Positions 9,891 through 18,708 of a stretch of DNA of 64,000 bases are shown here, one piece after another. The position numbers and the translations under genes were made by a program. Numbering within the stretch: the stretch's first letter is position 1; the number at the start of each line of letters is the position of its first letter. The notes under the pieces were generated by a model, which saw nothing but the letters and a program-made list of their open reading frames with translations, ran no database searches and had not been told where the DNA came from. Origin of the DNA: an uncultured Deferribacteraceae bacterium (GTDB lineage: Bacteria > Chrysiogenota > Deferribacteres > Deferribacterales > Mucispirillaceae); contig CAMQYS010000001.1 of assembly GCA_947039395.1 (NCBI GenBank), positions 62,001 through 126,000 of the forward strand, given 5' to 3'.

Positions 9891-10475
9891 ATGTCAAAAA
9901 GAATATTAGTTCTTGCAGGAGATTATGTTGAAGATTATGAAATAATGGTACCGTTTCAAATGCTTGTTATGTTAGGTTATGAAGTAGATGTTGTGTGTCC
10001 TGATAAAAAAGCTGGTGATACAATCAAAACAGCAATTCATGATTTTGAAGGAGATCAAACTTATAGTGAAAAACGTGGACATAATTTTCTAATAAATTAT
10101 GATTTTGATAAGGTAAATACAGCAGATTATGTAGGGCTATATGTTCCAGGTGGTAGATCTCCTGAATATCTTCGTCTTAATGCTCGTGTTATCGCTATAG
10201 TTAAAGAGTTTAATGATGCAAAAAAACCGATCTCATCAATCTGTCATGGACCTCAATTACTTGCAACAGCTGATGTTATTAAAGGTAAAAAATGTACAGC
10301 TTATCCTGCTGTTATGCCTGATGTAAAAAGTGCTTGTGGTACTTGGACTGAATCTAACGCTACATTAACTGATGCTACTGTTGATGGAAATCTTGTAACT
10401 GCTGCTGCTTGGCCTGCTCATCCTGCACTTATTAGCGCGTTTATTAAACTTCTTGGAGCAGAAATTAAAATATAA
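9891..10475 (+). CDS. DJ-1/PfpI family protein
   Basis: 194 residues of the class-I glutamine amidotransferase-like fold. Visible are the N-terminal strand [20 protein letters not shown], the [13 protein letters not shown] block and the nucleophile elbow SICHGPQLL, whose Cys is the conserved reactive residue. [13 protein letters not shown] block closes the domain. Family members act as proteases, glyoxalases, deglycases or chaperones; the sequence alone does not decide which. AAAGGAGA lies 7 bases before the ATG. It is probably transcribed alone. Confidence 0.85.
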   Translation: MSKRILVLAGDYVEDYEIMVPFQMLVMLGYEVDVVCPDKKAGDTIKTAIHDFEGDQTYSEKRGHNFLINYDFDKVNTADYVGLYVPGGRSPEYLRLNARVIAIVKEFNDAKKPISSICHGPQLLATADVIKGKKCTAYPAVMPDVKSACGTWTESNATLTDATVDGNLVTAAAWPAHPALISAFIKLLGAEIKI

Positions 10476-10706
10476 ACTCACCATGTACCGCTGTACCTAA
10501 ATATTATTAATATCGTTTCTAATGTTAATAAAAAACTTTTTGTATTATTTAAAAGCTACTCAAATTCATAGAATTTTAATATCATCATTTTAAAGTTACT
10601 GTTACTCACAAATTCAAGGTTATAATAGTAGCCCTATCATCTTAAAAAATTGTTGGTAGGCTACGATTATATAGTTTAAACAAAACATTAGGAGAGGGGG
10701 AGTTTT

Positions 10707-12134
10707 ATGCCTAATTATATTTATTTCCTTATTGCATTAGCCACATTACTTGTGGGGTACAAAGTTTACGGTACAATTGTTGAGAAAATTTTTGGGGCAG
10801 ATCCAGAACGTAAAACGCCTGCTATAACTCAACCAGACGGAGTCGATTATGTTCCTATGGGAAGAGCTAGAGTTTGGTTAATACAACTGCTGAATATCGC
10901 AGGTATAGGGCCTATCTTCGGACCTATTCTTGGTGCACTCTACGGTCCTGCCGCTCTTTTTTGGATTGTCTTAGGTTCAATCTTCGCAGGTGGTGTTCAC
11001 GATTATTTCTCTGGAATGCTATCTATTCGTTATAAAGGTGCAAATGTACCGACTATCGTTGGATATAATCTAGGAGCTATATTTAAGCGTATCATGCAAG
11101 TATTCTCTATAGTTTTACTTCTACTTGTTGGAGTAGTGTTCGTTACAGCTCCTGCAATGCTTCTACAAAATCTTACTGAAATTGATAAAGTTATATGGCT
11201 AGTTGTAATATTTATTTATTACTTCGCTGCAACAATACTGCCTATTGATAAAATTGTTGGAAAATTATATCCAGTCTTTGGAGCTATACTTTTAATCATG
11301 GCTGCTGGTATGGTTATAATGCTTTTCGTTAAAGGTTACAATTTCTATCCTGCTGCTGAAATGGTAAATCAAGAACCTAATGGATTACCTATTTGGCCAC
11401 TTCTATTTATCACTATCGCATGTGGTGCATTATCTGGATTTCATGCTACACAATCTCCTATTATGGCTAGATGTGTGGAACATGAAGGACAAGGTAAATC
11501 TATATTTTACGGATCTATGATAGGTGAAGGAGTTATCGCTCTTATCTGGGCAACTGTTGGTATGACGTTCTATCAATCACCTGAAATGTTACAAGCTGCT
11601 TTAGCTAACGGTGGGCCTGCAAATGTCGTAAATGAAACCGCTATCGTACTTATGGGTAGTATTGGTGGATTTCTTGCTGTGCTTGGTGTTATTATTCTAC
11701 CTATCACGTCTGGAGATACTGCGTTTCGTGCTGCTCGTTTAACTATCGCTGAATCATTTAGTTATTCACAAAAACCTAATCTAAACCGTCTATTTATTGC
11801 TGTTCCTCTATTCTTGATCGGTGCTTTACTATCACAGATAGATTTCAATATTATATGGCGTTACTTCGGTTGGGCAAACCAAACATTAGCAACAGTTGTA
11901 CTTTGGGCAAGTGCTGCATATCTTTATCGTAAAGGTAAACTACACTTTATCGCATCAATCCCTGCAACATTTATGACTGCCGTAACAGTAACTTTTATCC
12001 TATCACAAAAAATAGGATTTAATCTGCCGATGGATATATCTAATATCGTTGGTATTATAGCTGCTGTTGTTTCTTTAGGAGCATTTTTAGGTCTAGGTAA
12101 AAAATCAGTACTAGGTGCACCTACTGATACATAA
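10707..12134 (+). CDS. cstA: CstA-family transporter (carbon starvation protein A)
   Basis: 475 residues, the short form of the family, with about a dozen hydrophobic segments. Signature stretches include GPILGALYGP, GVHDYFSGMLSIRYKG, FVTAPAMLL, SGFHATQSP and ITSGDTAFRAAR. Characterised members take up pyruvate or peptides in starvation; the substrate here is inferred only as a small carbon compound. A strong GGAGAGGGGGAG ribosome site precedes the ATG and an intrinsic terminator follows, so it is a single-gene unit. Confidence 0.93.
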   Translation: MPNYIYFLIALATLLVGYKVYGTIVEKIFGADPERKTPAITQPDGVDYVPMGRARVWLIQLLNIAGIGPIFGPILGALYGPAALFWIVLGSIFAGGVHDYFSGMLSIRYKGANVPTIVGYNLGAIFKRIMQVFSIVLLLLVGVVFVTAPAMLLQNLTEIDKVIWLVVIFIYYFAATILPIDKIVGKLYPVFGAILLIMAAGMVIMLFVKGYNFYPAAEMVNQEPNGLPIWPLLFITIACGALSGFHATQSPIMARCVEHEGQGKSIFYGSMIGEGVIALIWATVGMTFYQSPEMLQAALANGGPANVVNETAIVLMGSIGGFLAVLGVIILPITSGDTAFRAARLTIAESFSYSQKPNLNRLFIAVPLFLIGALLSQIDFNIIWRYFGWANQTLATVVLWASAAYLYRKGKLHFIASIPATFMTAVTVTFILSQKIGFNLPMDISNIVGIIAAVVSLGAFLGLGKKSVLGAPTDT

Positions 12135-12156
12135 AATTTTATATAGTTACTTAATT

Positions 12157-12190
12157 AAAGAGGTATCATTAACTTGATGCCTCTTTTTTA
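12157..12190 (+). terminator. Intrinsic terminator of cstA
   Basis: AAAGAGGTATCA pairs with TGATGCCTCTTT (one G-U pair) around a 5-base loop, followed by a T run. It begins about 22 bases after the cstA stop. Confidence 0.93.
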
Positions 12191-12264
12191 TTTTGTATTG
12201 ATGTTAATTGATTAATATTGTATATTGCTGATTAACTTCACAATTTAAAATTTGAGAGAATGAA

Positions 12265-13194
12265 GTGAATAATATACTATACATAGAAAAAATGATAAAA
12301 TTTAAAAAAACTAAACCTATAATTTTAATCTTCGTAATTGTATCTTGCTTTATAATCGGATGTAAAAAAAAAGATAAACCAACTGAACTTACATCTATCA
12401 AAACCACACAAAATGATAATACTCAACTAGAAAATAATAACAATAATATTACTCCTGAAAAAGATATAGATTTAAGCAAATATTTTGATGGCAAAAACGG
12501 TACTGCTGTTTTCTATATACCTCATCAAAATTACTTTATCTATAATAAAGAGATGGCGAGTAGTAGGTTTTCTCCGTTTTCAACTTTCAAAATCGTATCA
12601 ACACTGATCGGATTAAATAATAATATCCTTAAAAATGAAAGTAGTAAGATGAAATATAATGGTACGAAATATTGGCTTGATCTATGGAACAAAGATATCA
12701 ACTTAGAGGAAGCTTTTAAAGTATCGTGCGTATGGTACTATCATCAAATGATTAATAAAATTGATCATGGTACTGTTAAAAATGAGTTAGTAAAATTAAA
12801 ATATGGTAACGCTGATACATCTGAATGGTACGGTAACGGTAGTAATAAACTTGCAGACTTAAATGGTTTCTGGTTAAACTCATCACTTAAAATATCTCCA
12901 GTTGAACAGGTGAAAGTGCTTCAGAAAATTTTAGAGAACAAAAATATCTATAATCAAAAACATATCACAATACTTAAAAATATTATGAGAGTAGATAGTA
13001 GTAGTGAAAATAATATTTTCGGAAAAACAGGAAGTGGTGGAAACGGAAACGGTTGGTTTGTTGGGTTTGTTGAGAAAGAAAATAAGTTTATATATTTTGC
13101 AATCTTCTTAAATGATAAAAATACCGCTGGAGCTGATGCTAAAAAAATTGCACTAAAAATTATAGATAATTTTGATACACTCTCTATAAAATAA
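12265..13194 (+). CDS. Class D (OXA-type) beta-lactamase, lipoprotein
   Basis: 309 residues. All class D motifs are present: the active serine in S106-T-F-K109, S154-C-V, Y180-G-N, and K254-T-G. The supporting segments NKDINLEEAFKVSCVWYYHQ, FWLNSSLKISPVEQV and GWFVGFVE also fit. The N-terminus is a lipoprotein signal with lipobox FIIGC (Cys33) followed by a Lys-rich and Asn/Thr-rich linker, so the enzyme should be tethered in the periplasm. The start is a GTG with GAGAGAA in front; an ATG nine codons later (12292) is the alternative. It would hydrolyse penicillins. A BlaR-like sensor is unlikely because there is no receptor membrane domain. Confidence 0.9.
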   Translation: MNNILYIEKMIKFKKTKPIILIFVIVSCFIIGCKKKDKPTELTSIKTTQNDNTQLENNNNNITPEKDIDLSKYFDGKNGTAVFYIPHQNYFIYNKEMASSRFSPFSTFKIVSTLIGLNNNILKNESSKMKYNGTKYWLDLWNKDINLEEAFKVSCVWYYHQMINKIDHGTVKNELVKLKYGNADTSEWYGNGSNKLADLNGFWLNSSLKISPVEQVKVLQKILENKNIYNQKHITILKNIMRVDSSSENNIFGKTGSGGNGNGWFVGFVEKENKFIYFAIFLNDKNTAGADAKKIALKIIDNFDTLSIK

Positions 13195-13299
13195 TTTACC
13201 TTATAATTACATAATAGGTAACTCAACATTACAAATTATCAACATAAAATAATTTTAAATTTTTAAATTTAATAATTGTATAATATAGGAGAATTTAAA

Positions 13300-13890
13300 A
13301 TGGCAAGTCAAAAACATAACAGAAATATTTATATTGCAAAAACACTCTTAAAATTAATCGGTGGTGAGCCTAAAATAATACGCTTCAATAGTAACGATCC
13401 AAGATTTGGAGTAGATATTTTTATAGGGCGTGATCGTCCGTATAATAATATCACAACCTATAGCACAATCGGATTATCAGACTACTCAATAGGTATAACC
13501 ACTACTCGTAAAAAAGAGTTGAGAGTTGAATTTATCGGTGCATGTAATAATGAATATAATTTATTTTCTAACATTGTAAGTAGCGCTGCATTTAATATTA
13601 TAAACGATAAAGCTACCTGCAAACAAGGTACTGTGTTCACAGATATTATTGAACAATATTATAACGACGATGATATAACTATGAAACATATAATGCTTGT
13701 TGATCCATTTTTATGGAAAAATATTGAGTCAATAGAGTTTGATGATATGGTTGTAACATGGTTAATGGCTATCCCTATATCAGAAAGTGAATTTAAATTT
13801 CGTACGCAACATGGAAGCGACGCACTAGAAAAGGTTTTTGAAGAGAACGCTGTTGATGTCTGTGATTTAAAAAGAATACCCGTTATTTAA
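13300..13890 (+). CDS. Suppressor-of-fused (SUFU) domain protein, likely immunity protein
   Basis: 196 residues. The pattern of the central block (TYSTIGLSDYSIGI, LRVEFIGACNNEYNLFSNIVSSAAFNI) and of KHIMLVDPFLW, TWLMAIPISESEF is that of bacterial SUFU proteins, which act as immunity proteins or antitoxins (YqcF type) against polymorphic toxins. AGGAG lies 8 bases before the ATG at 13300, which is why I prefer it to a weaker start at 13276. No toxin gene is adjacent. It is the first of a run of immunity-like genes. Confidence 0.75.
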   Translation: MASQKHNRNIYIAKTLLKLIGGEPKIIRFNSNDPRFGVDIFIGRDRPYNNITTYSTIGLSDYSIGITTTRKKELRVEFIGACNNEYNLFSNIVSSAAFNIINDKATCKQGTVFTDIIEQYYNDDDITMKHIMLVDPFLWKNIESIEFDDMVVTWLMAIPISESEFKFRTQHGSDALEKVFEENAVDVCDLKRIPVI

Positions 13891-14002
13891 TATAAAATTT
13901 CACAATCGTATAATTAAGTCGTAATCACTTGAAAGATTTATTTATACGATTAATTAAATTGTATTTTGGATAAGAAACCTAAATAAAACGAAGGCGTAAA
14001 AA

Positions 14003-14551
14003 ATATCTAATAAATTAAAAAACACATCATTGACTGGTAGACTATGTTATCTATTTATGTGTATTGAAAAATATCTTACTGCAACTTATCCAGATAGAGA
14101 GTGGAATATTGTAGCAAAAAGATTTTGGCAATGGACAAGTATTTACTGGGATGAAGGTGTTCATATCTATTCACAAGTCGTTCCTGAATATCTTTTTGAA
14201 TTTGATAATTACGATGAAACTAATCTAAAATCATTTGAAGGAAATCTATCTAAGGATGACTATCATACGTTAATAAATTTGTTTACTGGTATAACAGATG
14301 GGAATTCTCAAGATGAAATAAATCAAGTATTAATGCTACCTATAGAGTTCAATAATCTATGTGATGGCATGTATTTTAAAAATGCAGATGAACCAACATT
14401 GACACTTTTATATAACTTACAACAATTATTATTATCGCATGATATCTCTCTTCCTGATATCGATAAAATCAGCTCCATGATTATTGAAGAGAAGAATGGT
14501 TTTGGTAAATCTATTGATAGTGAATATCTTTCAATTATTATTAAATCCTAA
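14003..14551 (+). CDS. Probable immunity protein of a polymorphic-toxin class, apparent ATA start
   Basis: 182 residues if read from ATA at 14003. The protein (SNKLKNTSLTGRLCYLFMCIEKYL, ending KNGFGKSIDSEYLSIIIKS) has the acidic, cytosolic, compact character of toxin-immunity proteins, and I recall similar sequences in such arrays but cannot name the family. A good Shine-Dalgarno GAAGG (13990-13994) lies 8 bases before the ATA. The first ordinary alternative is a TTG at 14030, which has no ribosome site and drops nine residues. So either ATA is used, or ATG was mutated and the gene is crippled. Confidence 0.6.
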   Translation: MSNKLKNTSLTGRLCYLFMCIEKYLTATYPDREWNIVAKRFWQWTSIYWDEGVHIYSQVVPEYLFEFDNYDETNLKSFEGNLSKDDYHTLINLFTGITDGNSQDEINQVLMLPIEFNNLCDGMYFKNADEPTLTLLYNLQQLLLSHDISLPDIDKISSMIIEEKNGFGKSIDSEYLSIIIKS

Positions 14552-14613
14552 TATTATACTAATAACCATACGATCAGACTTTATAAACTTGTATAAATTT
14601 GAGGGAGTAAATT

Positions 14614-14945
14614 ATGGAAGGTTTAAATATTATGACAGAAGAGTATCGAAATATATTTAACCATATTCTTTCTGAGATTAAAAATTTTTTACATATACAG
14701 AGTCTGTACAAAACCTAATTACAGAGATAAACTCTAAACTTGAAAACGGTTACTATAGATTCATAGCTTGGCTACCGTTCACACTTTCATCAGCGTTTCT
14801 ACACTCTGCAACAGAAGATAAAAAACGTGCTAAAGAGATTTTACTATCAATAAAAATTAAAGAAGATTATAAAGACGTTGAAGAAAAAATGTTAAAAAAA
14901 ACTGGAACAGTTACCAACATATTGGACGGTGTGATATTATATTAA
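14614..14945 (+). pseudogene. Frameshifted small gene in the immunity cluster
   Basis: A good GAGGGAG site and ATG at 14614 begin MEGLNIMTEEYRNIFNHILSEIKNF, which hits a stop after 34 codons. The +1 frame continues as a protein-like sequence (SVQNLITEINSKL, then GYYRFIAWLPFTLSSAFLHS) to a stop at 14945. Adding one T to the T6 run at 14685-14690 joins the two halves into one frame of about 110 codons. Family not recognised. The break may be a real mutation or a homopolymer sequencing error. Confidence 0.7.
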
Positions 14946-14971
14946 ATTTATTAAAAATTGAAATAATTTGC

Positions 14972-15051
14972 AAAATAATTAAGTCATATAATCACTAAGT
15001 TACAAAACCACTAAGCCATGCAATCACTAAGCCATAAAATCACTAAGCTAC
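14972..15051. repeat. 16-bp tandem repeat, five imperfect copies
   Basis: Units of the type AAAATCACTAAGCCAT start at 14972, 14988, 15004, 15020 and 15036. The middle units share CACTAAG exactly; the first is degenerate (ATAATTAAG). It lies in the gap between the converging genes at 14945 and 15145 and codes for nothing obvious. Confidence 0.85.
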
Positions 15052-15144
15052 ATAATTGTCTTTTAAAATTAATCTAGTACATTTCAGATCCTTCAACTAC
15101 TACATAATTCTATAACTCTTTTTCATAATTATTACGCCTAATAA

Positions 15145-15930
15145 TTATTTTCTAATCCAGCCTTTTGGATCAAGAAACTCTATATCTATAGCTTCACCGA
15201 TATTATTTATAGATATGGTTGCTAAACTATTATTTTTCCAAGCATATCCATCAAAGCTATCCTCTCCCATCTGTATTGCTGTAATCTCATATTTATTATT
15301 AAGATAAATATTATATCCTTCGTCATCTATCTCATAATTTTTCTCTGTAATTCTTTTCTCTATTTCATTTACATAATATTCTGCAACAGATTTCATATCT
15401 AGAATACCTGTAATAATATCAGTAGCTTTACGATCATCATAACCTAAATTTTTATAGTACTCAAAATATATAAAATGACTGTAAAGATTTACAACTATAC
15501 TTTTAGGATATTTATATAGTGGGATCTCTTTTGCAGCTTGTTCTGCTGTTTTATTATCATTAACAAGTATCGTCTTTCCTTCATATGTCAAAATCATTTC
15601 GTTGGGTTTTATATTAATTTTAAGCTCTTTATTATGTTTTGATTTAGAAATAATAACACTTATATTATCTTCGTTACTACTATCTATATATGTGTCGTAA
15701 GTTTTACCGATATTATCATCTCCTGCTTCTGCATTTGGATGGTACGCATAACCTGCATGATAATGACTCACTTTTATTTTTGTTTTACCTTTATACCCAA
15801 CAAGATTATTTGCTTTAATTATTTTTGTTCTATCAGCATACATTTTATCCAAATCTTCTTTTTTATACTCTGCATAAACATTCATACTAAACATCAAAAA
15901 CAATGTTGCTGTAAATAATAATTTTTTCAT
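15145..15930 (-). CDS. Unknown exported protein
   Basis: 261 residues with a clear signal peptide (MKKLLFTATLFLMFSMNVYA, cleavage before EYKKED). The mature part is polar and Lys/Tyr-rich, with two segments of note: KVSHYHAGYAYHPNAEAGDD, and a C-terminal NNIGEAIDIEFLDPKGWIRK. I do not recognise a family. Its ATG overlaps the TGA of a truncated Imm74-like remnant upstream (15927-16031), which could couple their translation. The exported form and its place among immunity genes suggest a periplasmic partner or inhibitor, but that is a guess. Confidence 0.55.
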   Translation of the reverse strand: MKKLLFTATLFLMFSMNVYAEYKKEDLDKMYADRTKIIKANNLVGYKGKTKIKVSHYHAGYAYHPNAEAGDDNIGKTYDTYIDSSNEDNISVIISKSKHNKELKINIKPNEMILTYEGKTILVNDNKTAEQAAKEIPLYKYPKSIVVNLYSHFIYFEYYKNLGYDDRKATDIITGILDMKSVAEYYVNEIEKRITEKNYEIDDEGYNIYLNNKYEITAIQMGEDSFDGYAWKNNSLATISINNIGEAIDIEFLDPKGWIRK

Positions 15931-16031
15931 TTTATATTCTCCAGAATTTTCATATTCGATAAATCAGTATAAATTATATCTGCTCGATCTGTAAAAATAA
16001 TATCCTCATACTTATCTACTTCTATACTCAC
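15927..16031 (-). pseudogene. Truncated copy of the Imm74-like gene
   Basis: From a GTG at 16031 the frame reads VSIEVDKYEDIIFTDRADII and then YTDLSNMK before a stop at 15927. It aligns without gaps with the first 27 residues of the intact gene at 16078-16431 (SIERDGCEDIRFTGRAGIIY, then TDPSNVK) and then loses similarity. The remnant is therefore the 5' end of a duplicated, decayed paralogue. Its stop overlaps the next gene's start. Confidence 0.8.
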
Positions 16032-16077
16032 ATTAATCATTTACATAAAGCACATATCTGACAACACATTTCAAGAA

Positions 16078-16431
16078 TTATACTAGATCAACTCTAATCC
16101 CTCTACTATTACATAACTCTACAACTCTTTTAATAATTTTTTCTTTATCGGCTTCTGAAACACGATAGAACTTTTTATCCATTCCCTTGACATATCCGAT
16201 CTCATCACCACTCTCATTATTACAATCCCAGACAAAGTCTAAATGTGACATCATCTTTTCATGATCCTCATAATATTGAATATCTGATGAAAAAATTACC
16301 ATGTCATGTTTTTTTCTGCAACCAAGCATTTCGGAGTTAATAGAATATTTTACGTTTGATGGATCAGTATAAATTATACCAGCTCGTCCTGTAAATCGTA
16401 TATCCTCACATCCATCTCGTTCTATGCTCAT
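16078..16431 (-). CDS. Imm74-like immunity protein
   Basis: 117 residues. The layout, an N-terminal strand with a sparse Gly-rich turn (RFTGRAGIIYTD), then YSINSEMLG, a hydrophobic MVIFSSDIQYYED strand, and a C-terminal helix EADKEKIIKRVVELCNSRGIRV, fits my memory of the Imm74 family of toxin-immunity proteins. The assignment is by pattern only. AGGTGATTAACAA lies before the ATG. A truncated copy sits just downstream, showing local duplication. No cognate toxin is seen in the window. Confidence 0.5.
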   Translation of the reverse strand: MSIERDGCEDIRFTGRAGIIYTDPSNVKYSINSEMLGCRKKHDMVIFSSDIQYYEDHEKMMSHLDFVWDCNNESGDEIGYVKGMDKKFYRVSEADKEKIIKRVVELCNSRGIRVDLV

Positions 16432-16516
16432 AATTTGTTAATCACCTCAAATATTTTAAGTTACTCATAGATATTTAATCGTCACATAATCTCCACTACT
16501 TACCTTGATAATAATT

Positions 16517-17323
16517 TTACAGGTTTTTAGAATATATAAATTTCATATATAACCAAATACCAATAAGTGGTAATCCACTTATAATAAAAGAAAGCGGAGA
16601 TTTTAGTATAGAGCCACTCATATAATTATAAACTGTCGGAAATACCGCAAGTGCAATATAACAAGAGATATAATACATGATAGATTTTATTTTATTCTCA
16701 CAAAAAAGTTTAGTCAATAAAAATATGCAAATAAGCAAACATAACATTACAACATAAGCTCCGATATCTGTTGCTCCTTTCATAAAGTCTGCTTTTAAAA
16801 TCATAGCTAAGAAAATCCCACAAAATGAAAATAAAATAGCTGAAATAATAGTAACTATAAACGGTTGTTTTATATTTTCAGATATCTTTAGATGAAACTT
16901 ACTTGTAACTAATATTGAGAAAAGAAGTGTTTGAGTAAGTAGCTCTGGCAATGATTTTAAATGAAATTCTAGTGGAAGTTGAGAGTAAATTATCCCCTCA
17001 ATAGATGCAGGAGCAGGTCCAGATGTACATATTATGCCGATGCCTGCAATAACTGCCCATAACCATAACCATGCAAAACGTTTTTCAAAAATACTATCTT
17101 TTATTATCAGTAATATAAGTGCTAAAATAAAACCTCGTATGATCTGAAAAATTGGTCCTACTAAAACTTGAATACTATTAGTTTCACGCATAAAATACTG
17201 AACGTTATCCATTTTGAATAACTCATTGTAATTAAGTAAATTAAAGAAAATAAGACCGCAAAAAATATAGCTTATAAAATGAATAAACACTACTTTAGAA
17301 ATAAATGGAATGGTTTTAAACAT
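16517..17323 (-). CDS. Unknown polytopic membrane protein
   Basis: 268 residues with about eight hydrophobic segments (for example VVFIHFISYIFCGLIFFNLL, IIRGFILALILLII, WLWAVIAGIGIICTSG, IISAILFSFCGIFLAMIL, VVMLCLLICIFLLTKLF). A short GPAPASIEGIIYSQLPLEFH loop follows the third segment and resembles no motif I can name. It lies between immunity-like genes and could be an integral-membrane immunity protein, but nothing in the sequence shows this. Confidence 0.55.
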   Translation of the reverse strand: MFKTIPFISKVVFIHFISYIFCGLIFFNLLNYNELFKMDNVQYFMRETNSIQVLVGPIFQIIRGFILALILLIIKDSIFEKRFAWLWLWAVIAGIGIICTSGPAPASIEGIIYSQLPLEFHLKSLPELLTQTLLFSILVTSKFHLKISENIKQPFIVTIISAILFSFCGIFLAMILKADFMKGATDIGAYVVMLCLLICIFLLTKLFCENKIKSIMYYISCYIALAVFPTVYNYMSGSILKSPLSFIISGLPLIGIWLYMKFIYSKNL

Positions 17324-17340
17324 ATTGCTCTCACTAGGAT

Positions 17341-17681
17341 TTATTTAACTGGTTTCTTCTTTGGTTTTGGAATAGGTGTAACTTTTTCTAAAATCTCTAC
17401 AATCTCTTTGCAAAAATCTGTATCTTCAATATCTAAAATATAATGCTCTTTCGCACCTTTATACGGAAAACCTCTATCTGCCTCACGCATCAACTCATCA
17501 ATACAATCTAACTTTTTAACATACACCGTACTATCACAAACTAAAAGCATAGGCTTATCGTTTACATATATCATATATTCGCCGAACATTTTTTAAACCG
17601 TATAATACCAACATCATTAATCTGTTCGCACACAAACTCTATATACTCCTCAGAGGTAGCTATAATAGACTCCTTTTTCAT
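17341..17681 (-). pseudogene. TfoX N-terminal-domain gene, frameshifted
   Basis: The first frame starts at 17681 (MKKESIIATSEEYIEFVCEQ, then INDVGIIRFKK) and breaks at a run of six A on the coding strand (17589-17594). The next frame continues KMFGEYMIYVNDKPMLLVCD and reaches a stop at 17341. A seventh A restores one protein of about 113 residues with the TfoX N-terminal domain pattern (RFKKMFGEYMIY...YVKKLD...). The 82-residue downstream piece (ATG at 17589) could still be translated alone, without the domain's first helix. A real mutation, slippage on A6, or an assembly error are all possible. Confidence 0.8.
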
Positions 17682-17742
17682 ACTGTCTTATATAATATAT
17701 TACAAATATTCTAACTGATCATAGTTTTAAAAAAATATTATA

Positions 17743-18141
17743 TCAATTCAATTTCTCTTTCTTTGCTCTATTTATAAAATCATCAAAATCTTTTGCTAAT
17801 ATAATAATCTCATTCTGATCTAAATCTTCAAGTGATAAAGTGAATATTGAACCCGAATTTAAAAAATCAAACCCATAACAAATATTATTACCATTTGTTC
17901 CAAATACAAAATACTTATCACCAAGATATTTTTTAATTTGATAATCTTTATTTAACTGAACTAAACTACTTAAGCTCCACAATGAAATATAGTTGTATCC
18001 GATATAACCTTCACCACCATCACTCCATAATAAAAACTCTTTATATCCACTATCAAACTCTATACCTAGTTCATTTACTATCTTTTTTATTTCTTTTAAT
18101 GAGCAAGGAGGAGCCGTGTTCCAATCTTTTATATTTTTCAT
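17743..18141 (-). CDS. SMI1/KNR4 (SUKH) family protein, likely immunity protein
   Basis: 132 residues. The SUKH layout is clear: SLKEIKKIVNELGIEFDSGYKEFLLWSDGGEGYIG, then YISLWSLSSLVQLNKDY, FVFGTNGNNICYGFD and a closing EIIILAKDFDDFINRAK helix. Bacterial members neutralise polymorphic toxins. The start at 18141 has AGGAG 6 bases upstream; an ATG five codons earlier (18156) lies before that site and is rejected. It sits in the immunity-like run with no adjacent toxin. Confidence 0.85.
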   Translation of the reverse strand: MKNIKDWNTAPPCSLKEIKKIVNELGIEFDSGYKEFLLWSDGGEGYIGYNYISLWSLSSLVQLNKDYQIKKYLGDKYFVFGTNGNNICYGFDFLNSGSIFTLSLEDLDQNEIIILAKDFDDFINRAKKEKLN

Positions 18142-18216
18142 GTTTTTCTCCTGCATTAGAAAATTATTTATATACCATCTTTTAAATATTATAAAGTTTA
18201 CTGCTAATTATATTAA

Positions 18217-18645
18217 CTACACAACAACTGTACAGTTAATAATACCATCATGACGAATCGATACAATCCATCTATATGTGTCATCAAAAATATCTATATC
18301 GTCAGACGATGGAAACCATAAGTCATAAAAATATTGACCAAAATCATTGAAAGAAATCTCATCAATATTCTCAAACTTACCCCAATTTATAAATACGTTT
18401 ACTGGAGCTATATCTAAAAATTTAAATAGCTCAAATAACCTAAATTCTGTCTCATTACTTGCATTAAAATCTGAAACAATATTTTCTGTATATAACTTTT
18501 CCATCAACTCATCAATCGTTAAATGATTGAAGTTTTCAAGAAGTATCTGCTGTATATTAAAGAGATCATCCTCATCTGTTAGGTGCAGAAAAAATGGGAA
18601 CTCTTTACCATCTTTCTCTAATAACTCAATCTTAAAACTATCCAT
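18217..18645 (-). CDS. Unknown small acidic protein, immunity-like
   Basis: 142 residues, strongly acidic, no signal peptide and no membrane segment. Segments include FPFFLHLTDEDDLFNIQQIL, NETEFRLFELFKFLDIAPVN and a C-terminal RWIVSIRHDGIINCTVVV. AAAGGTAGT precedes the ATG. Size, charge and position among SUKH, Imm74-like and SUFU genes suggest an immunity protein, but the family is not recognised. Confidence 0.5.
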   Translation of the reverse strand: MDSFKIELLEKDGKEFPFFLHLTDEDDLFNIQQILLENFNHLTIDELMEKLYTENIVSDFNASNETEFRLFELFKFLDIAPVNVFINWGKFENIDEISFNDFGQYFYDLWFPSSDDIDIFDDTYRWIVSIRHDGIINCTVVV

Positions 18646-18708
18646 TTACTACCTTTTCCCTTTTAACTATACAAAATTTAAACAATAAATCAGTTGATCT
18701 ATTTAAGA

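Noticed and set aside
14946-15144. Small RNA gene between converging genes
   Set aside because: The sequence is explained by the 16-bp tandem repeat and has no hairpin with a T run.
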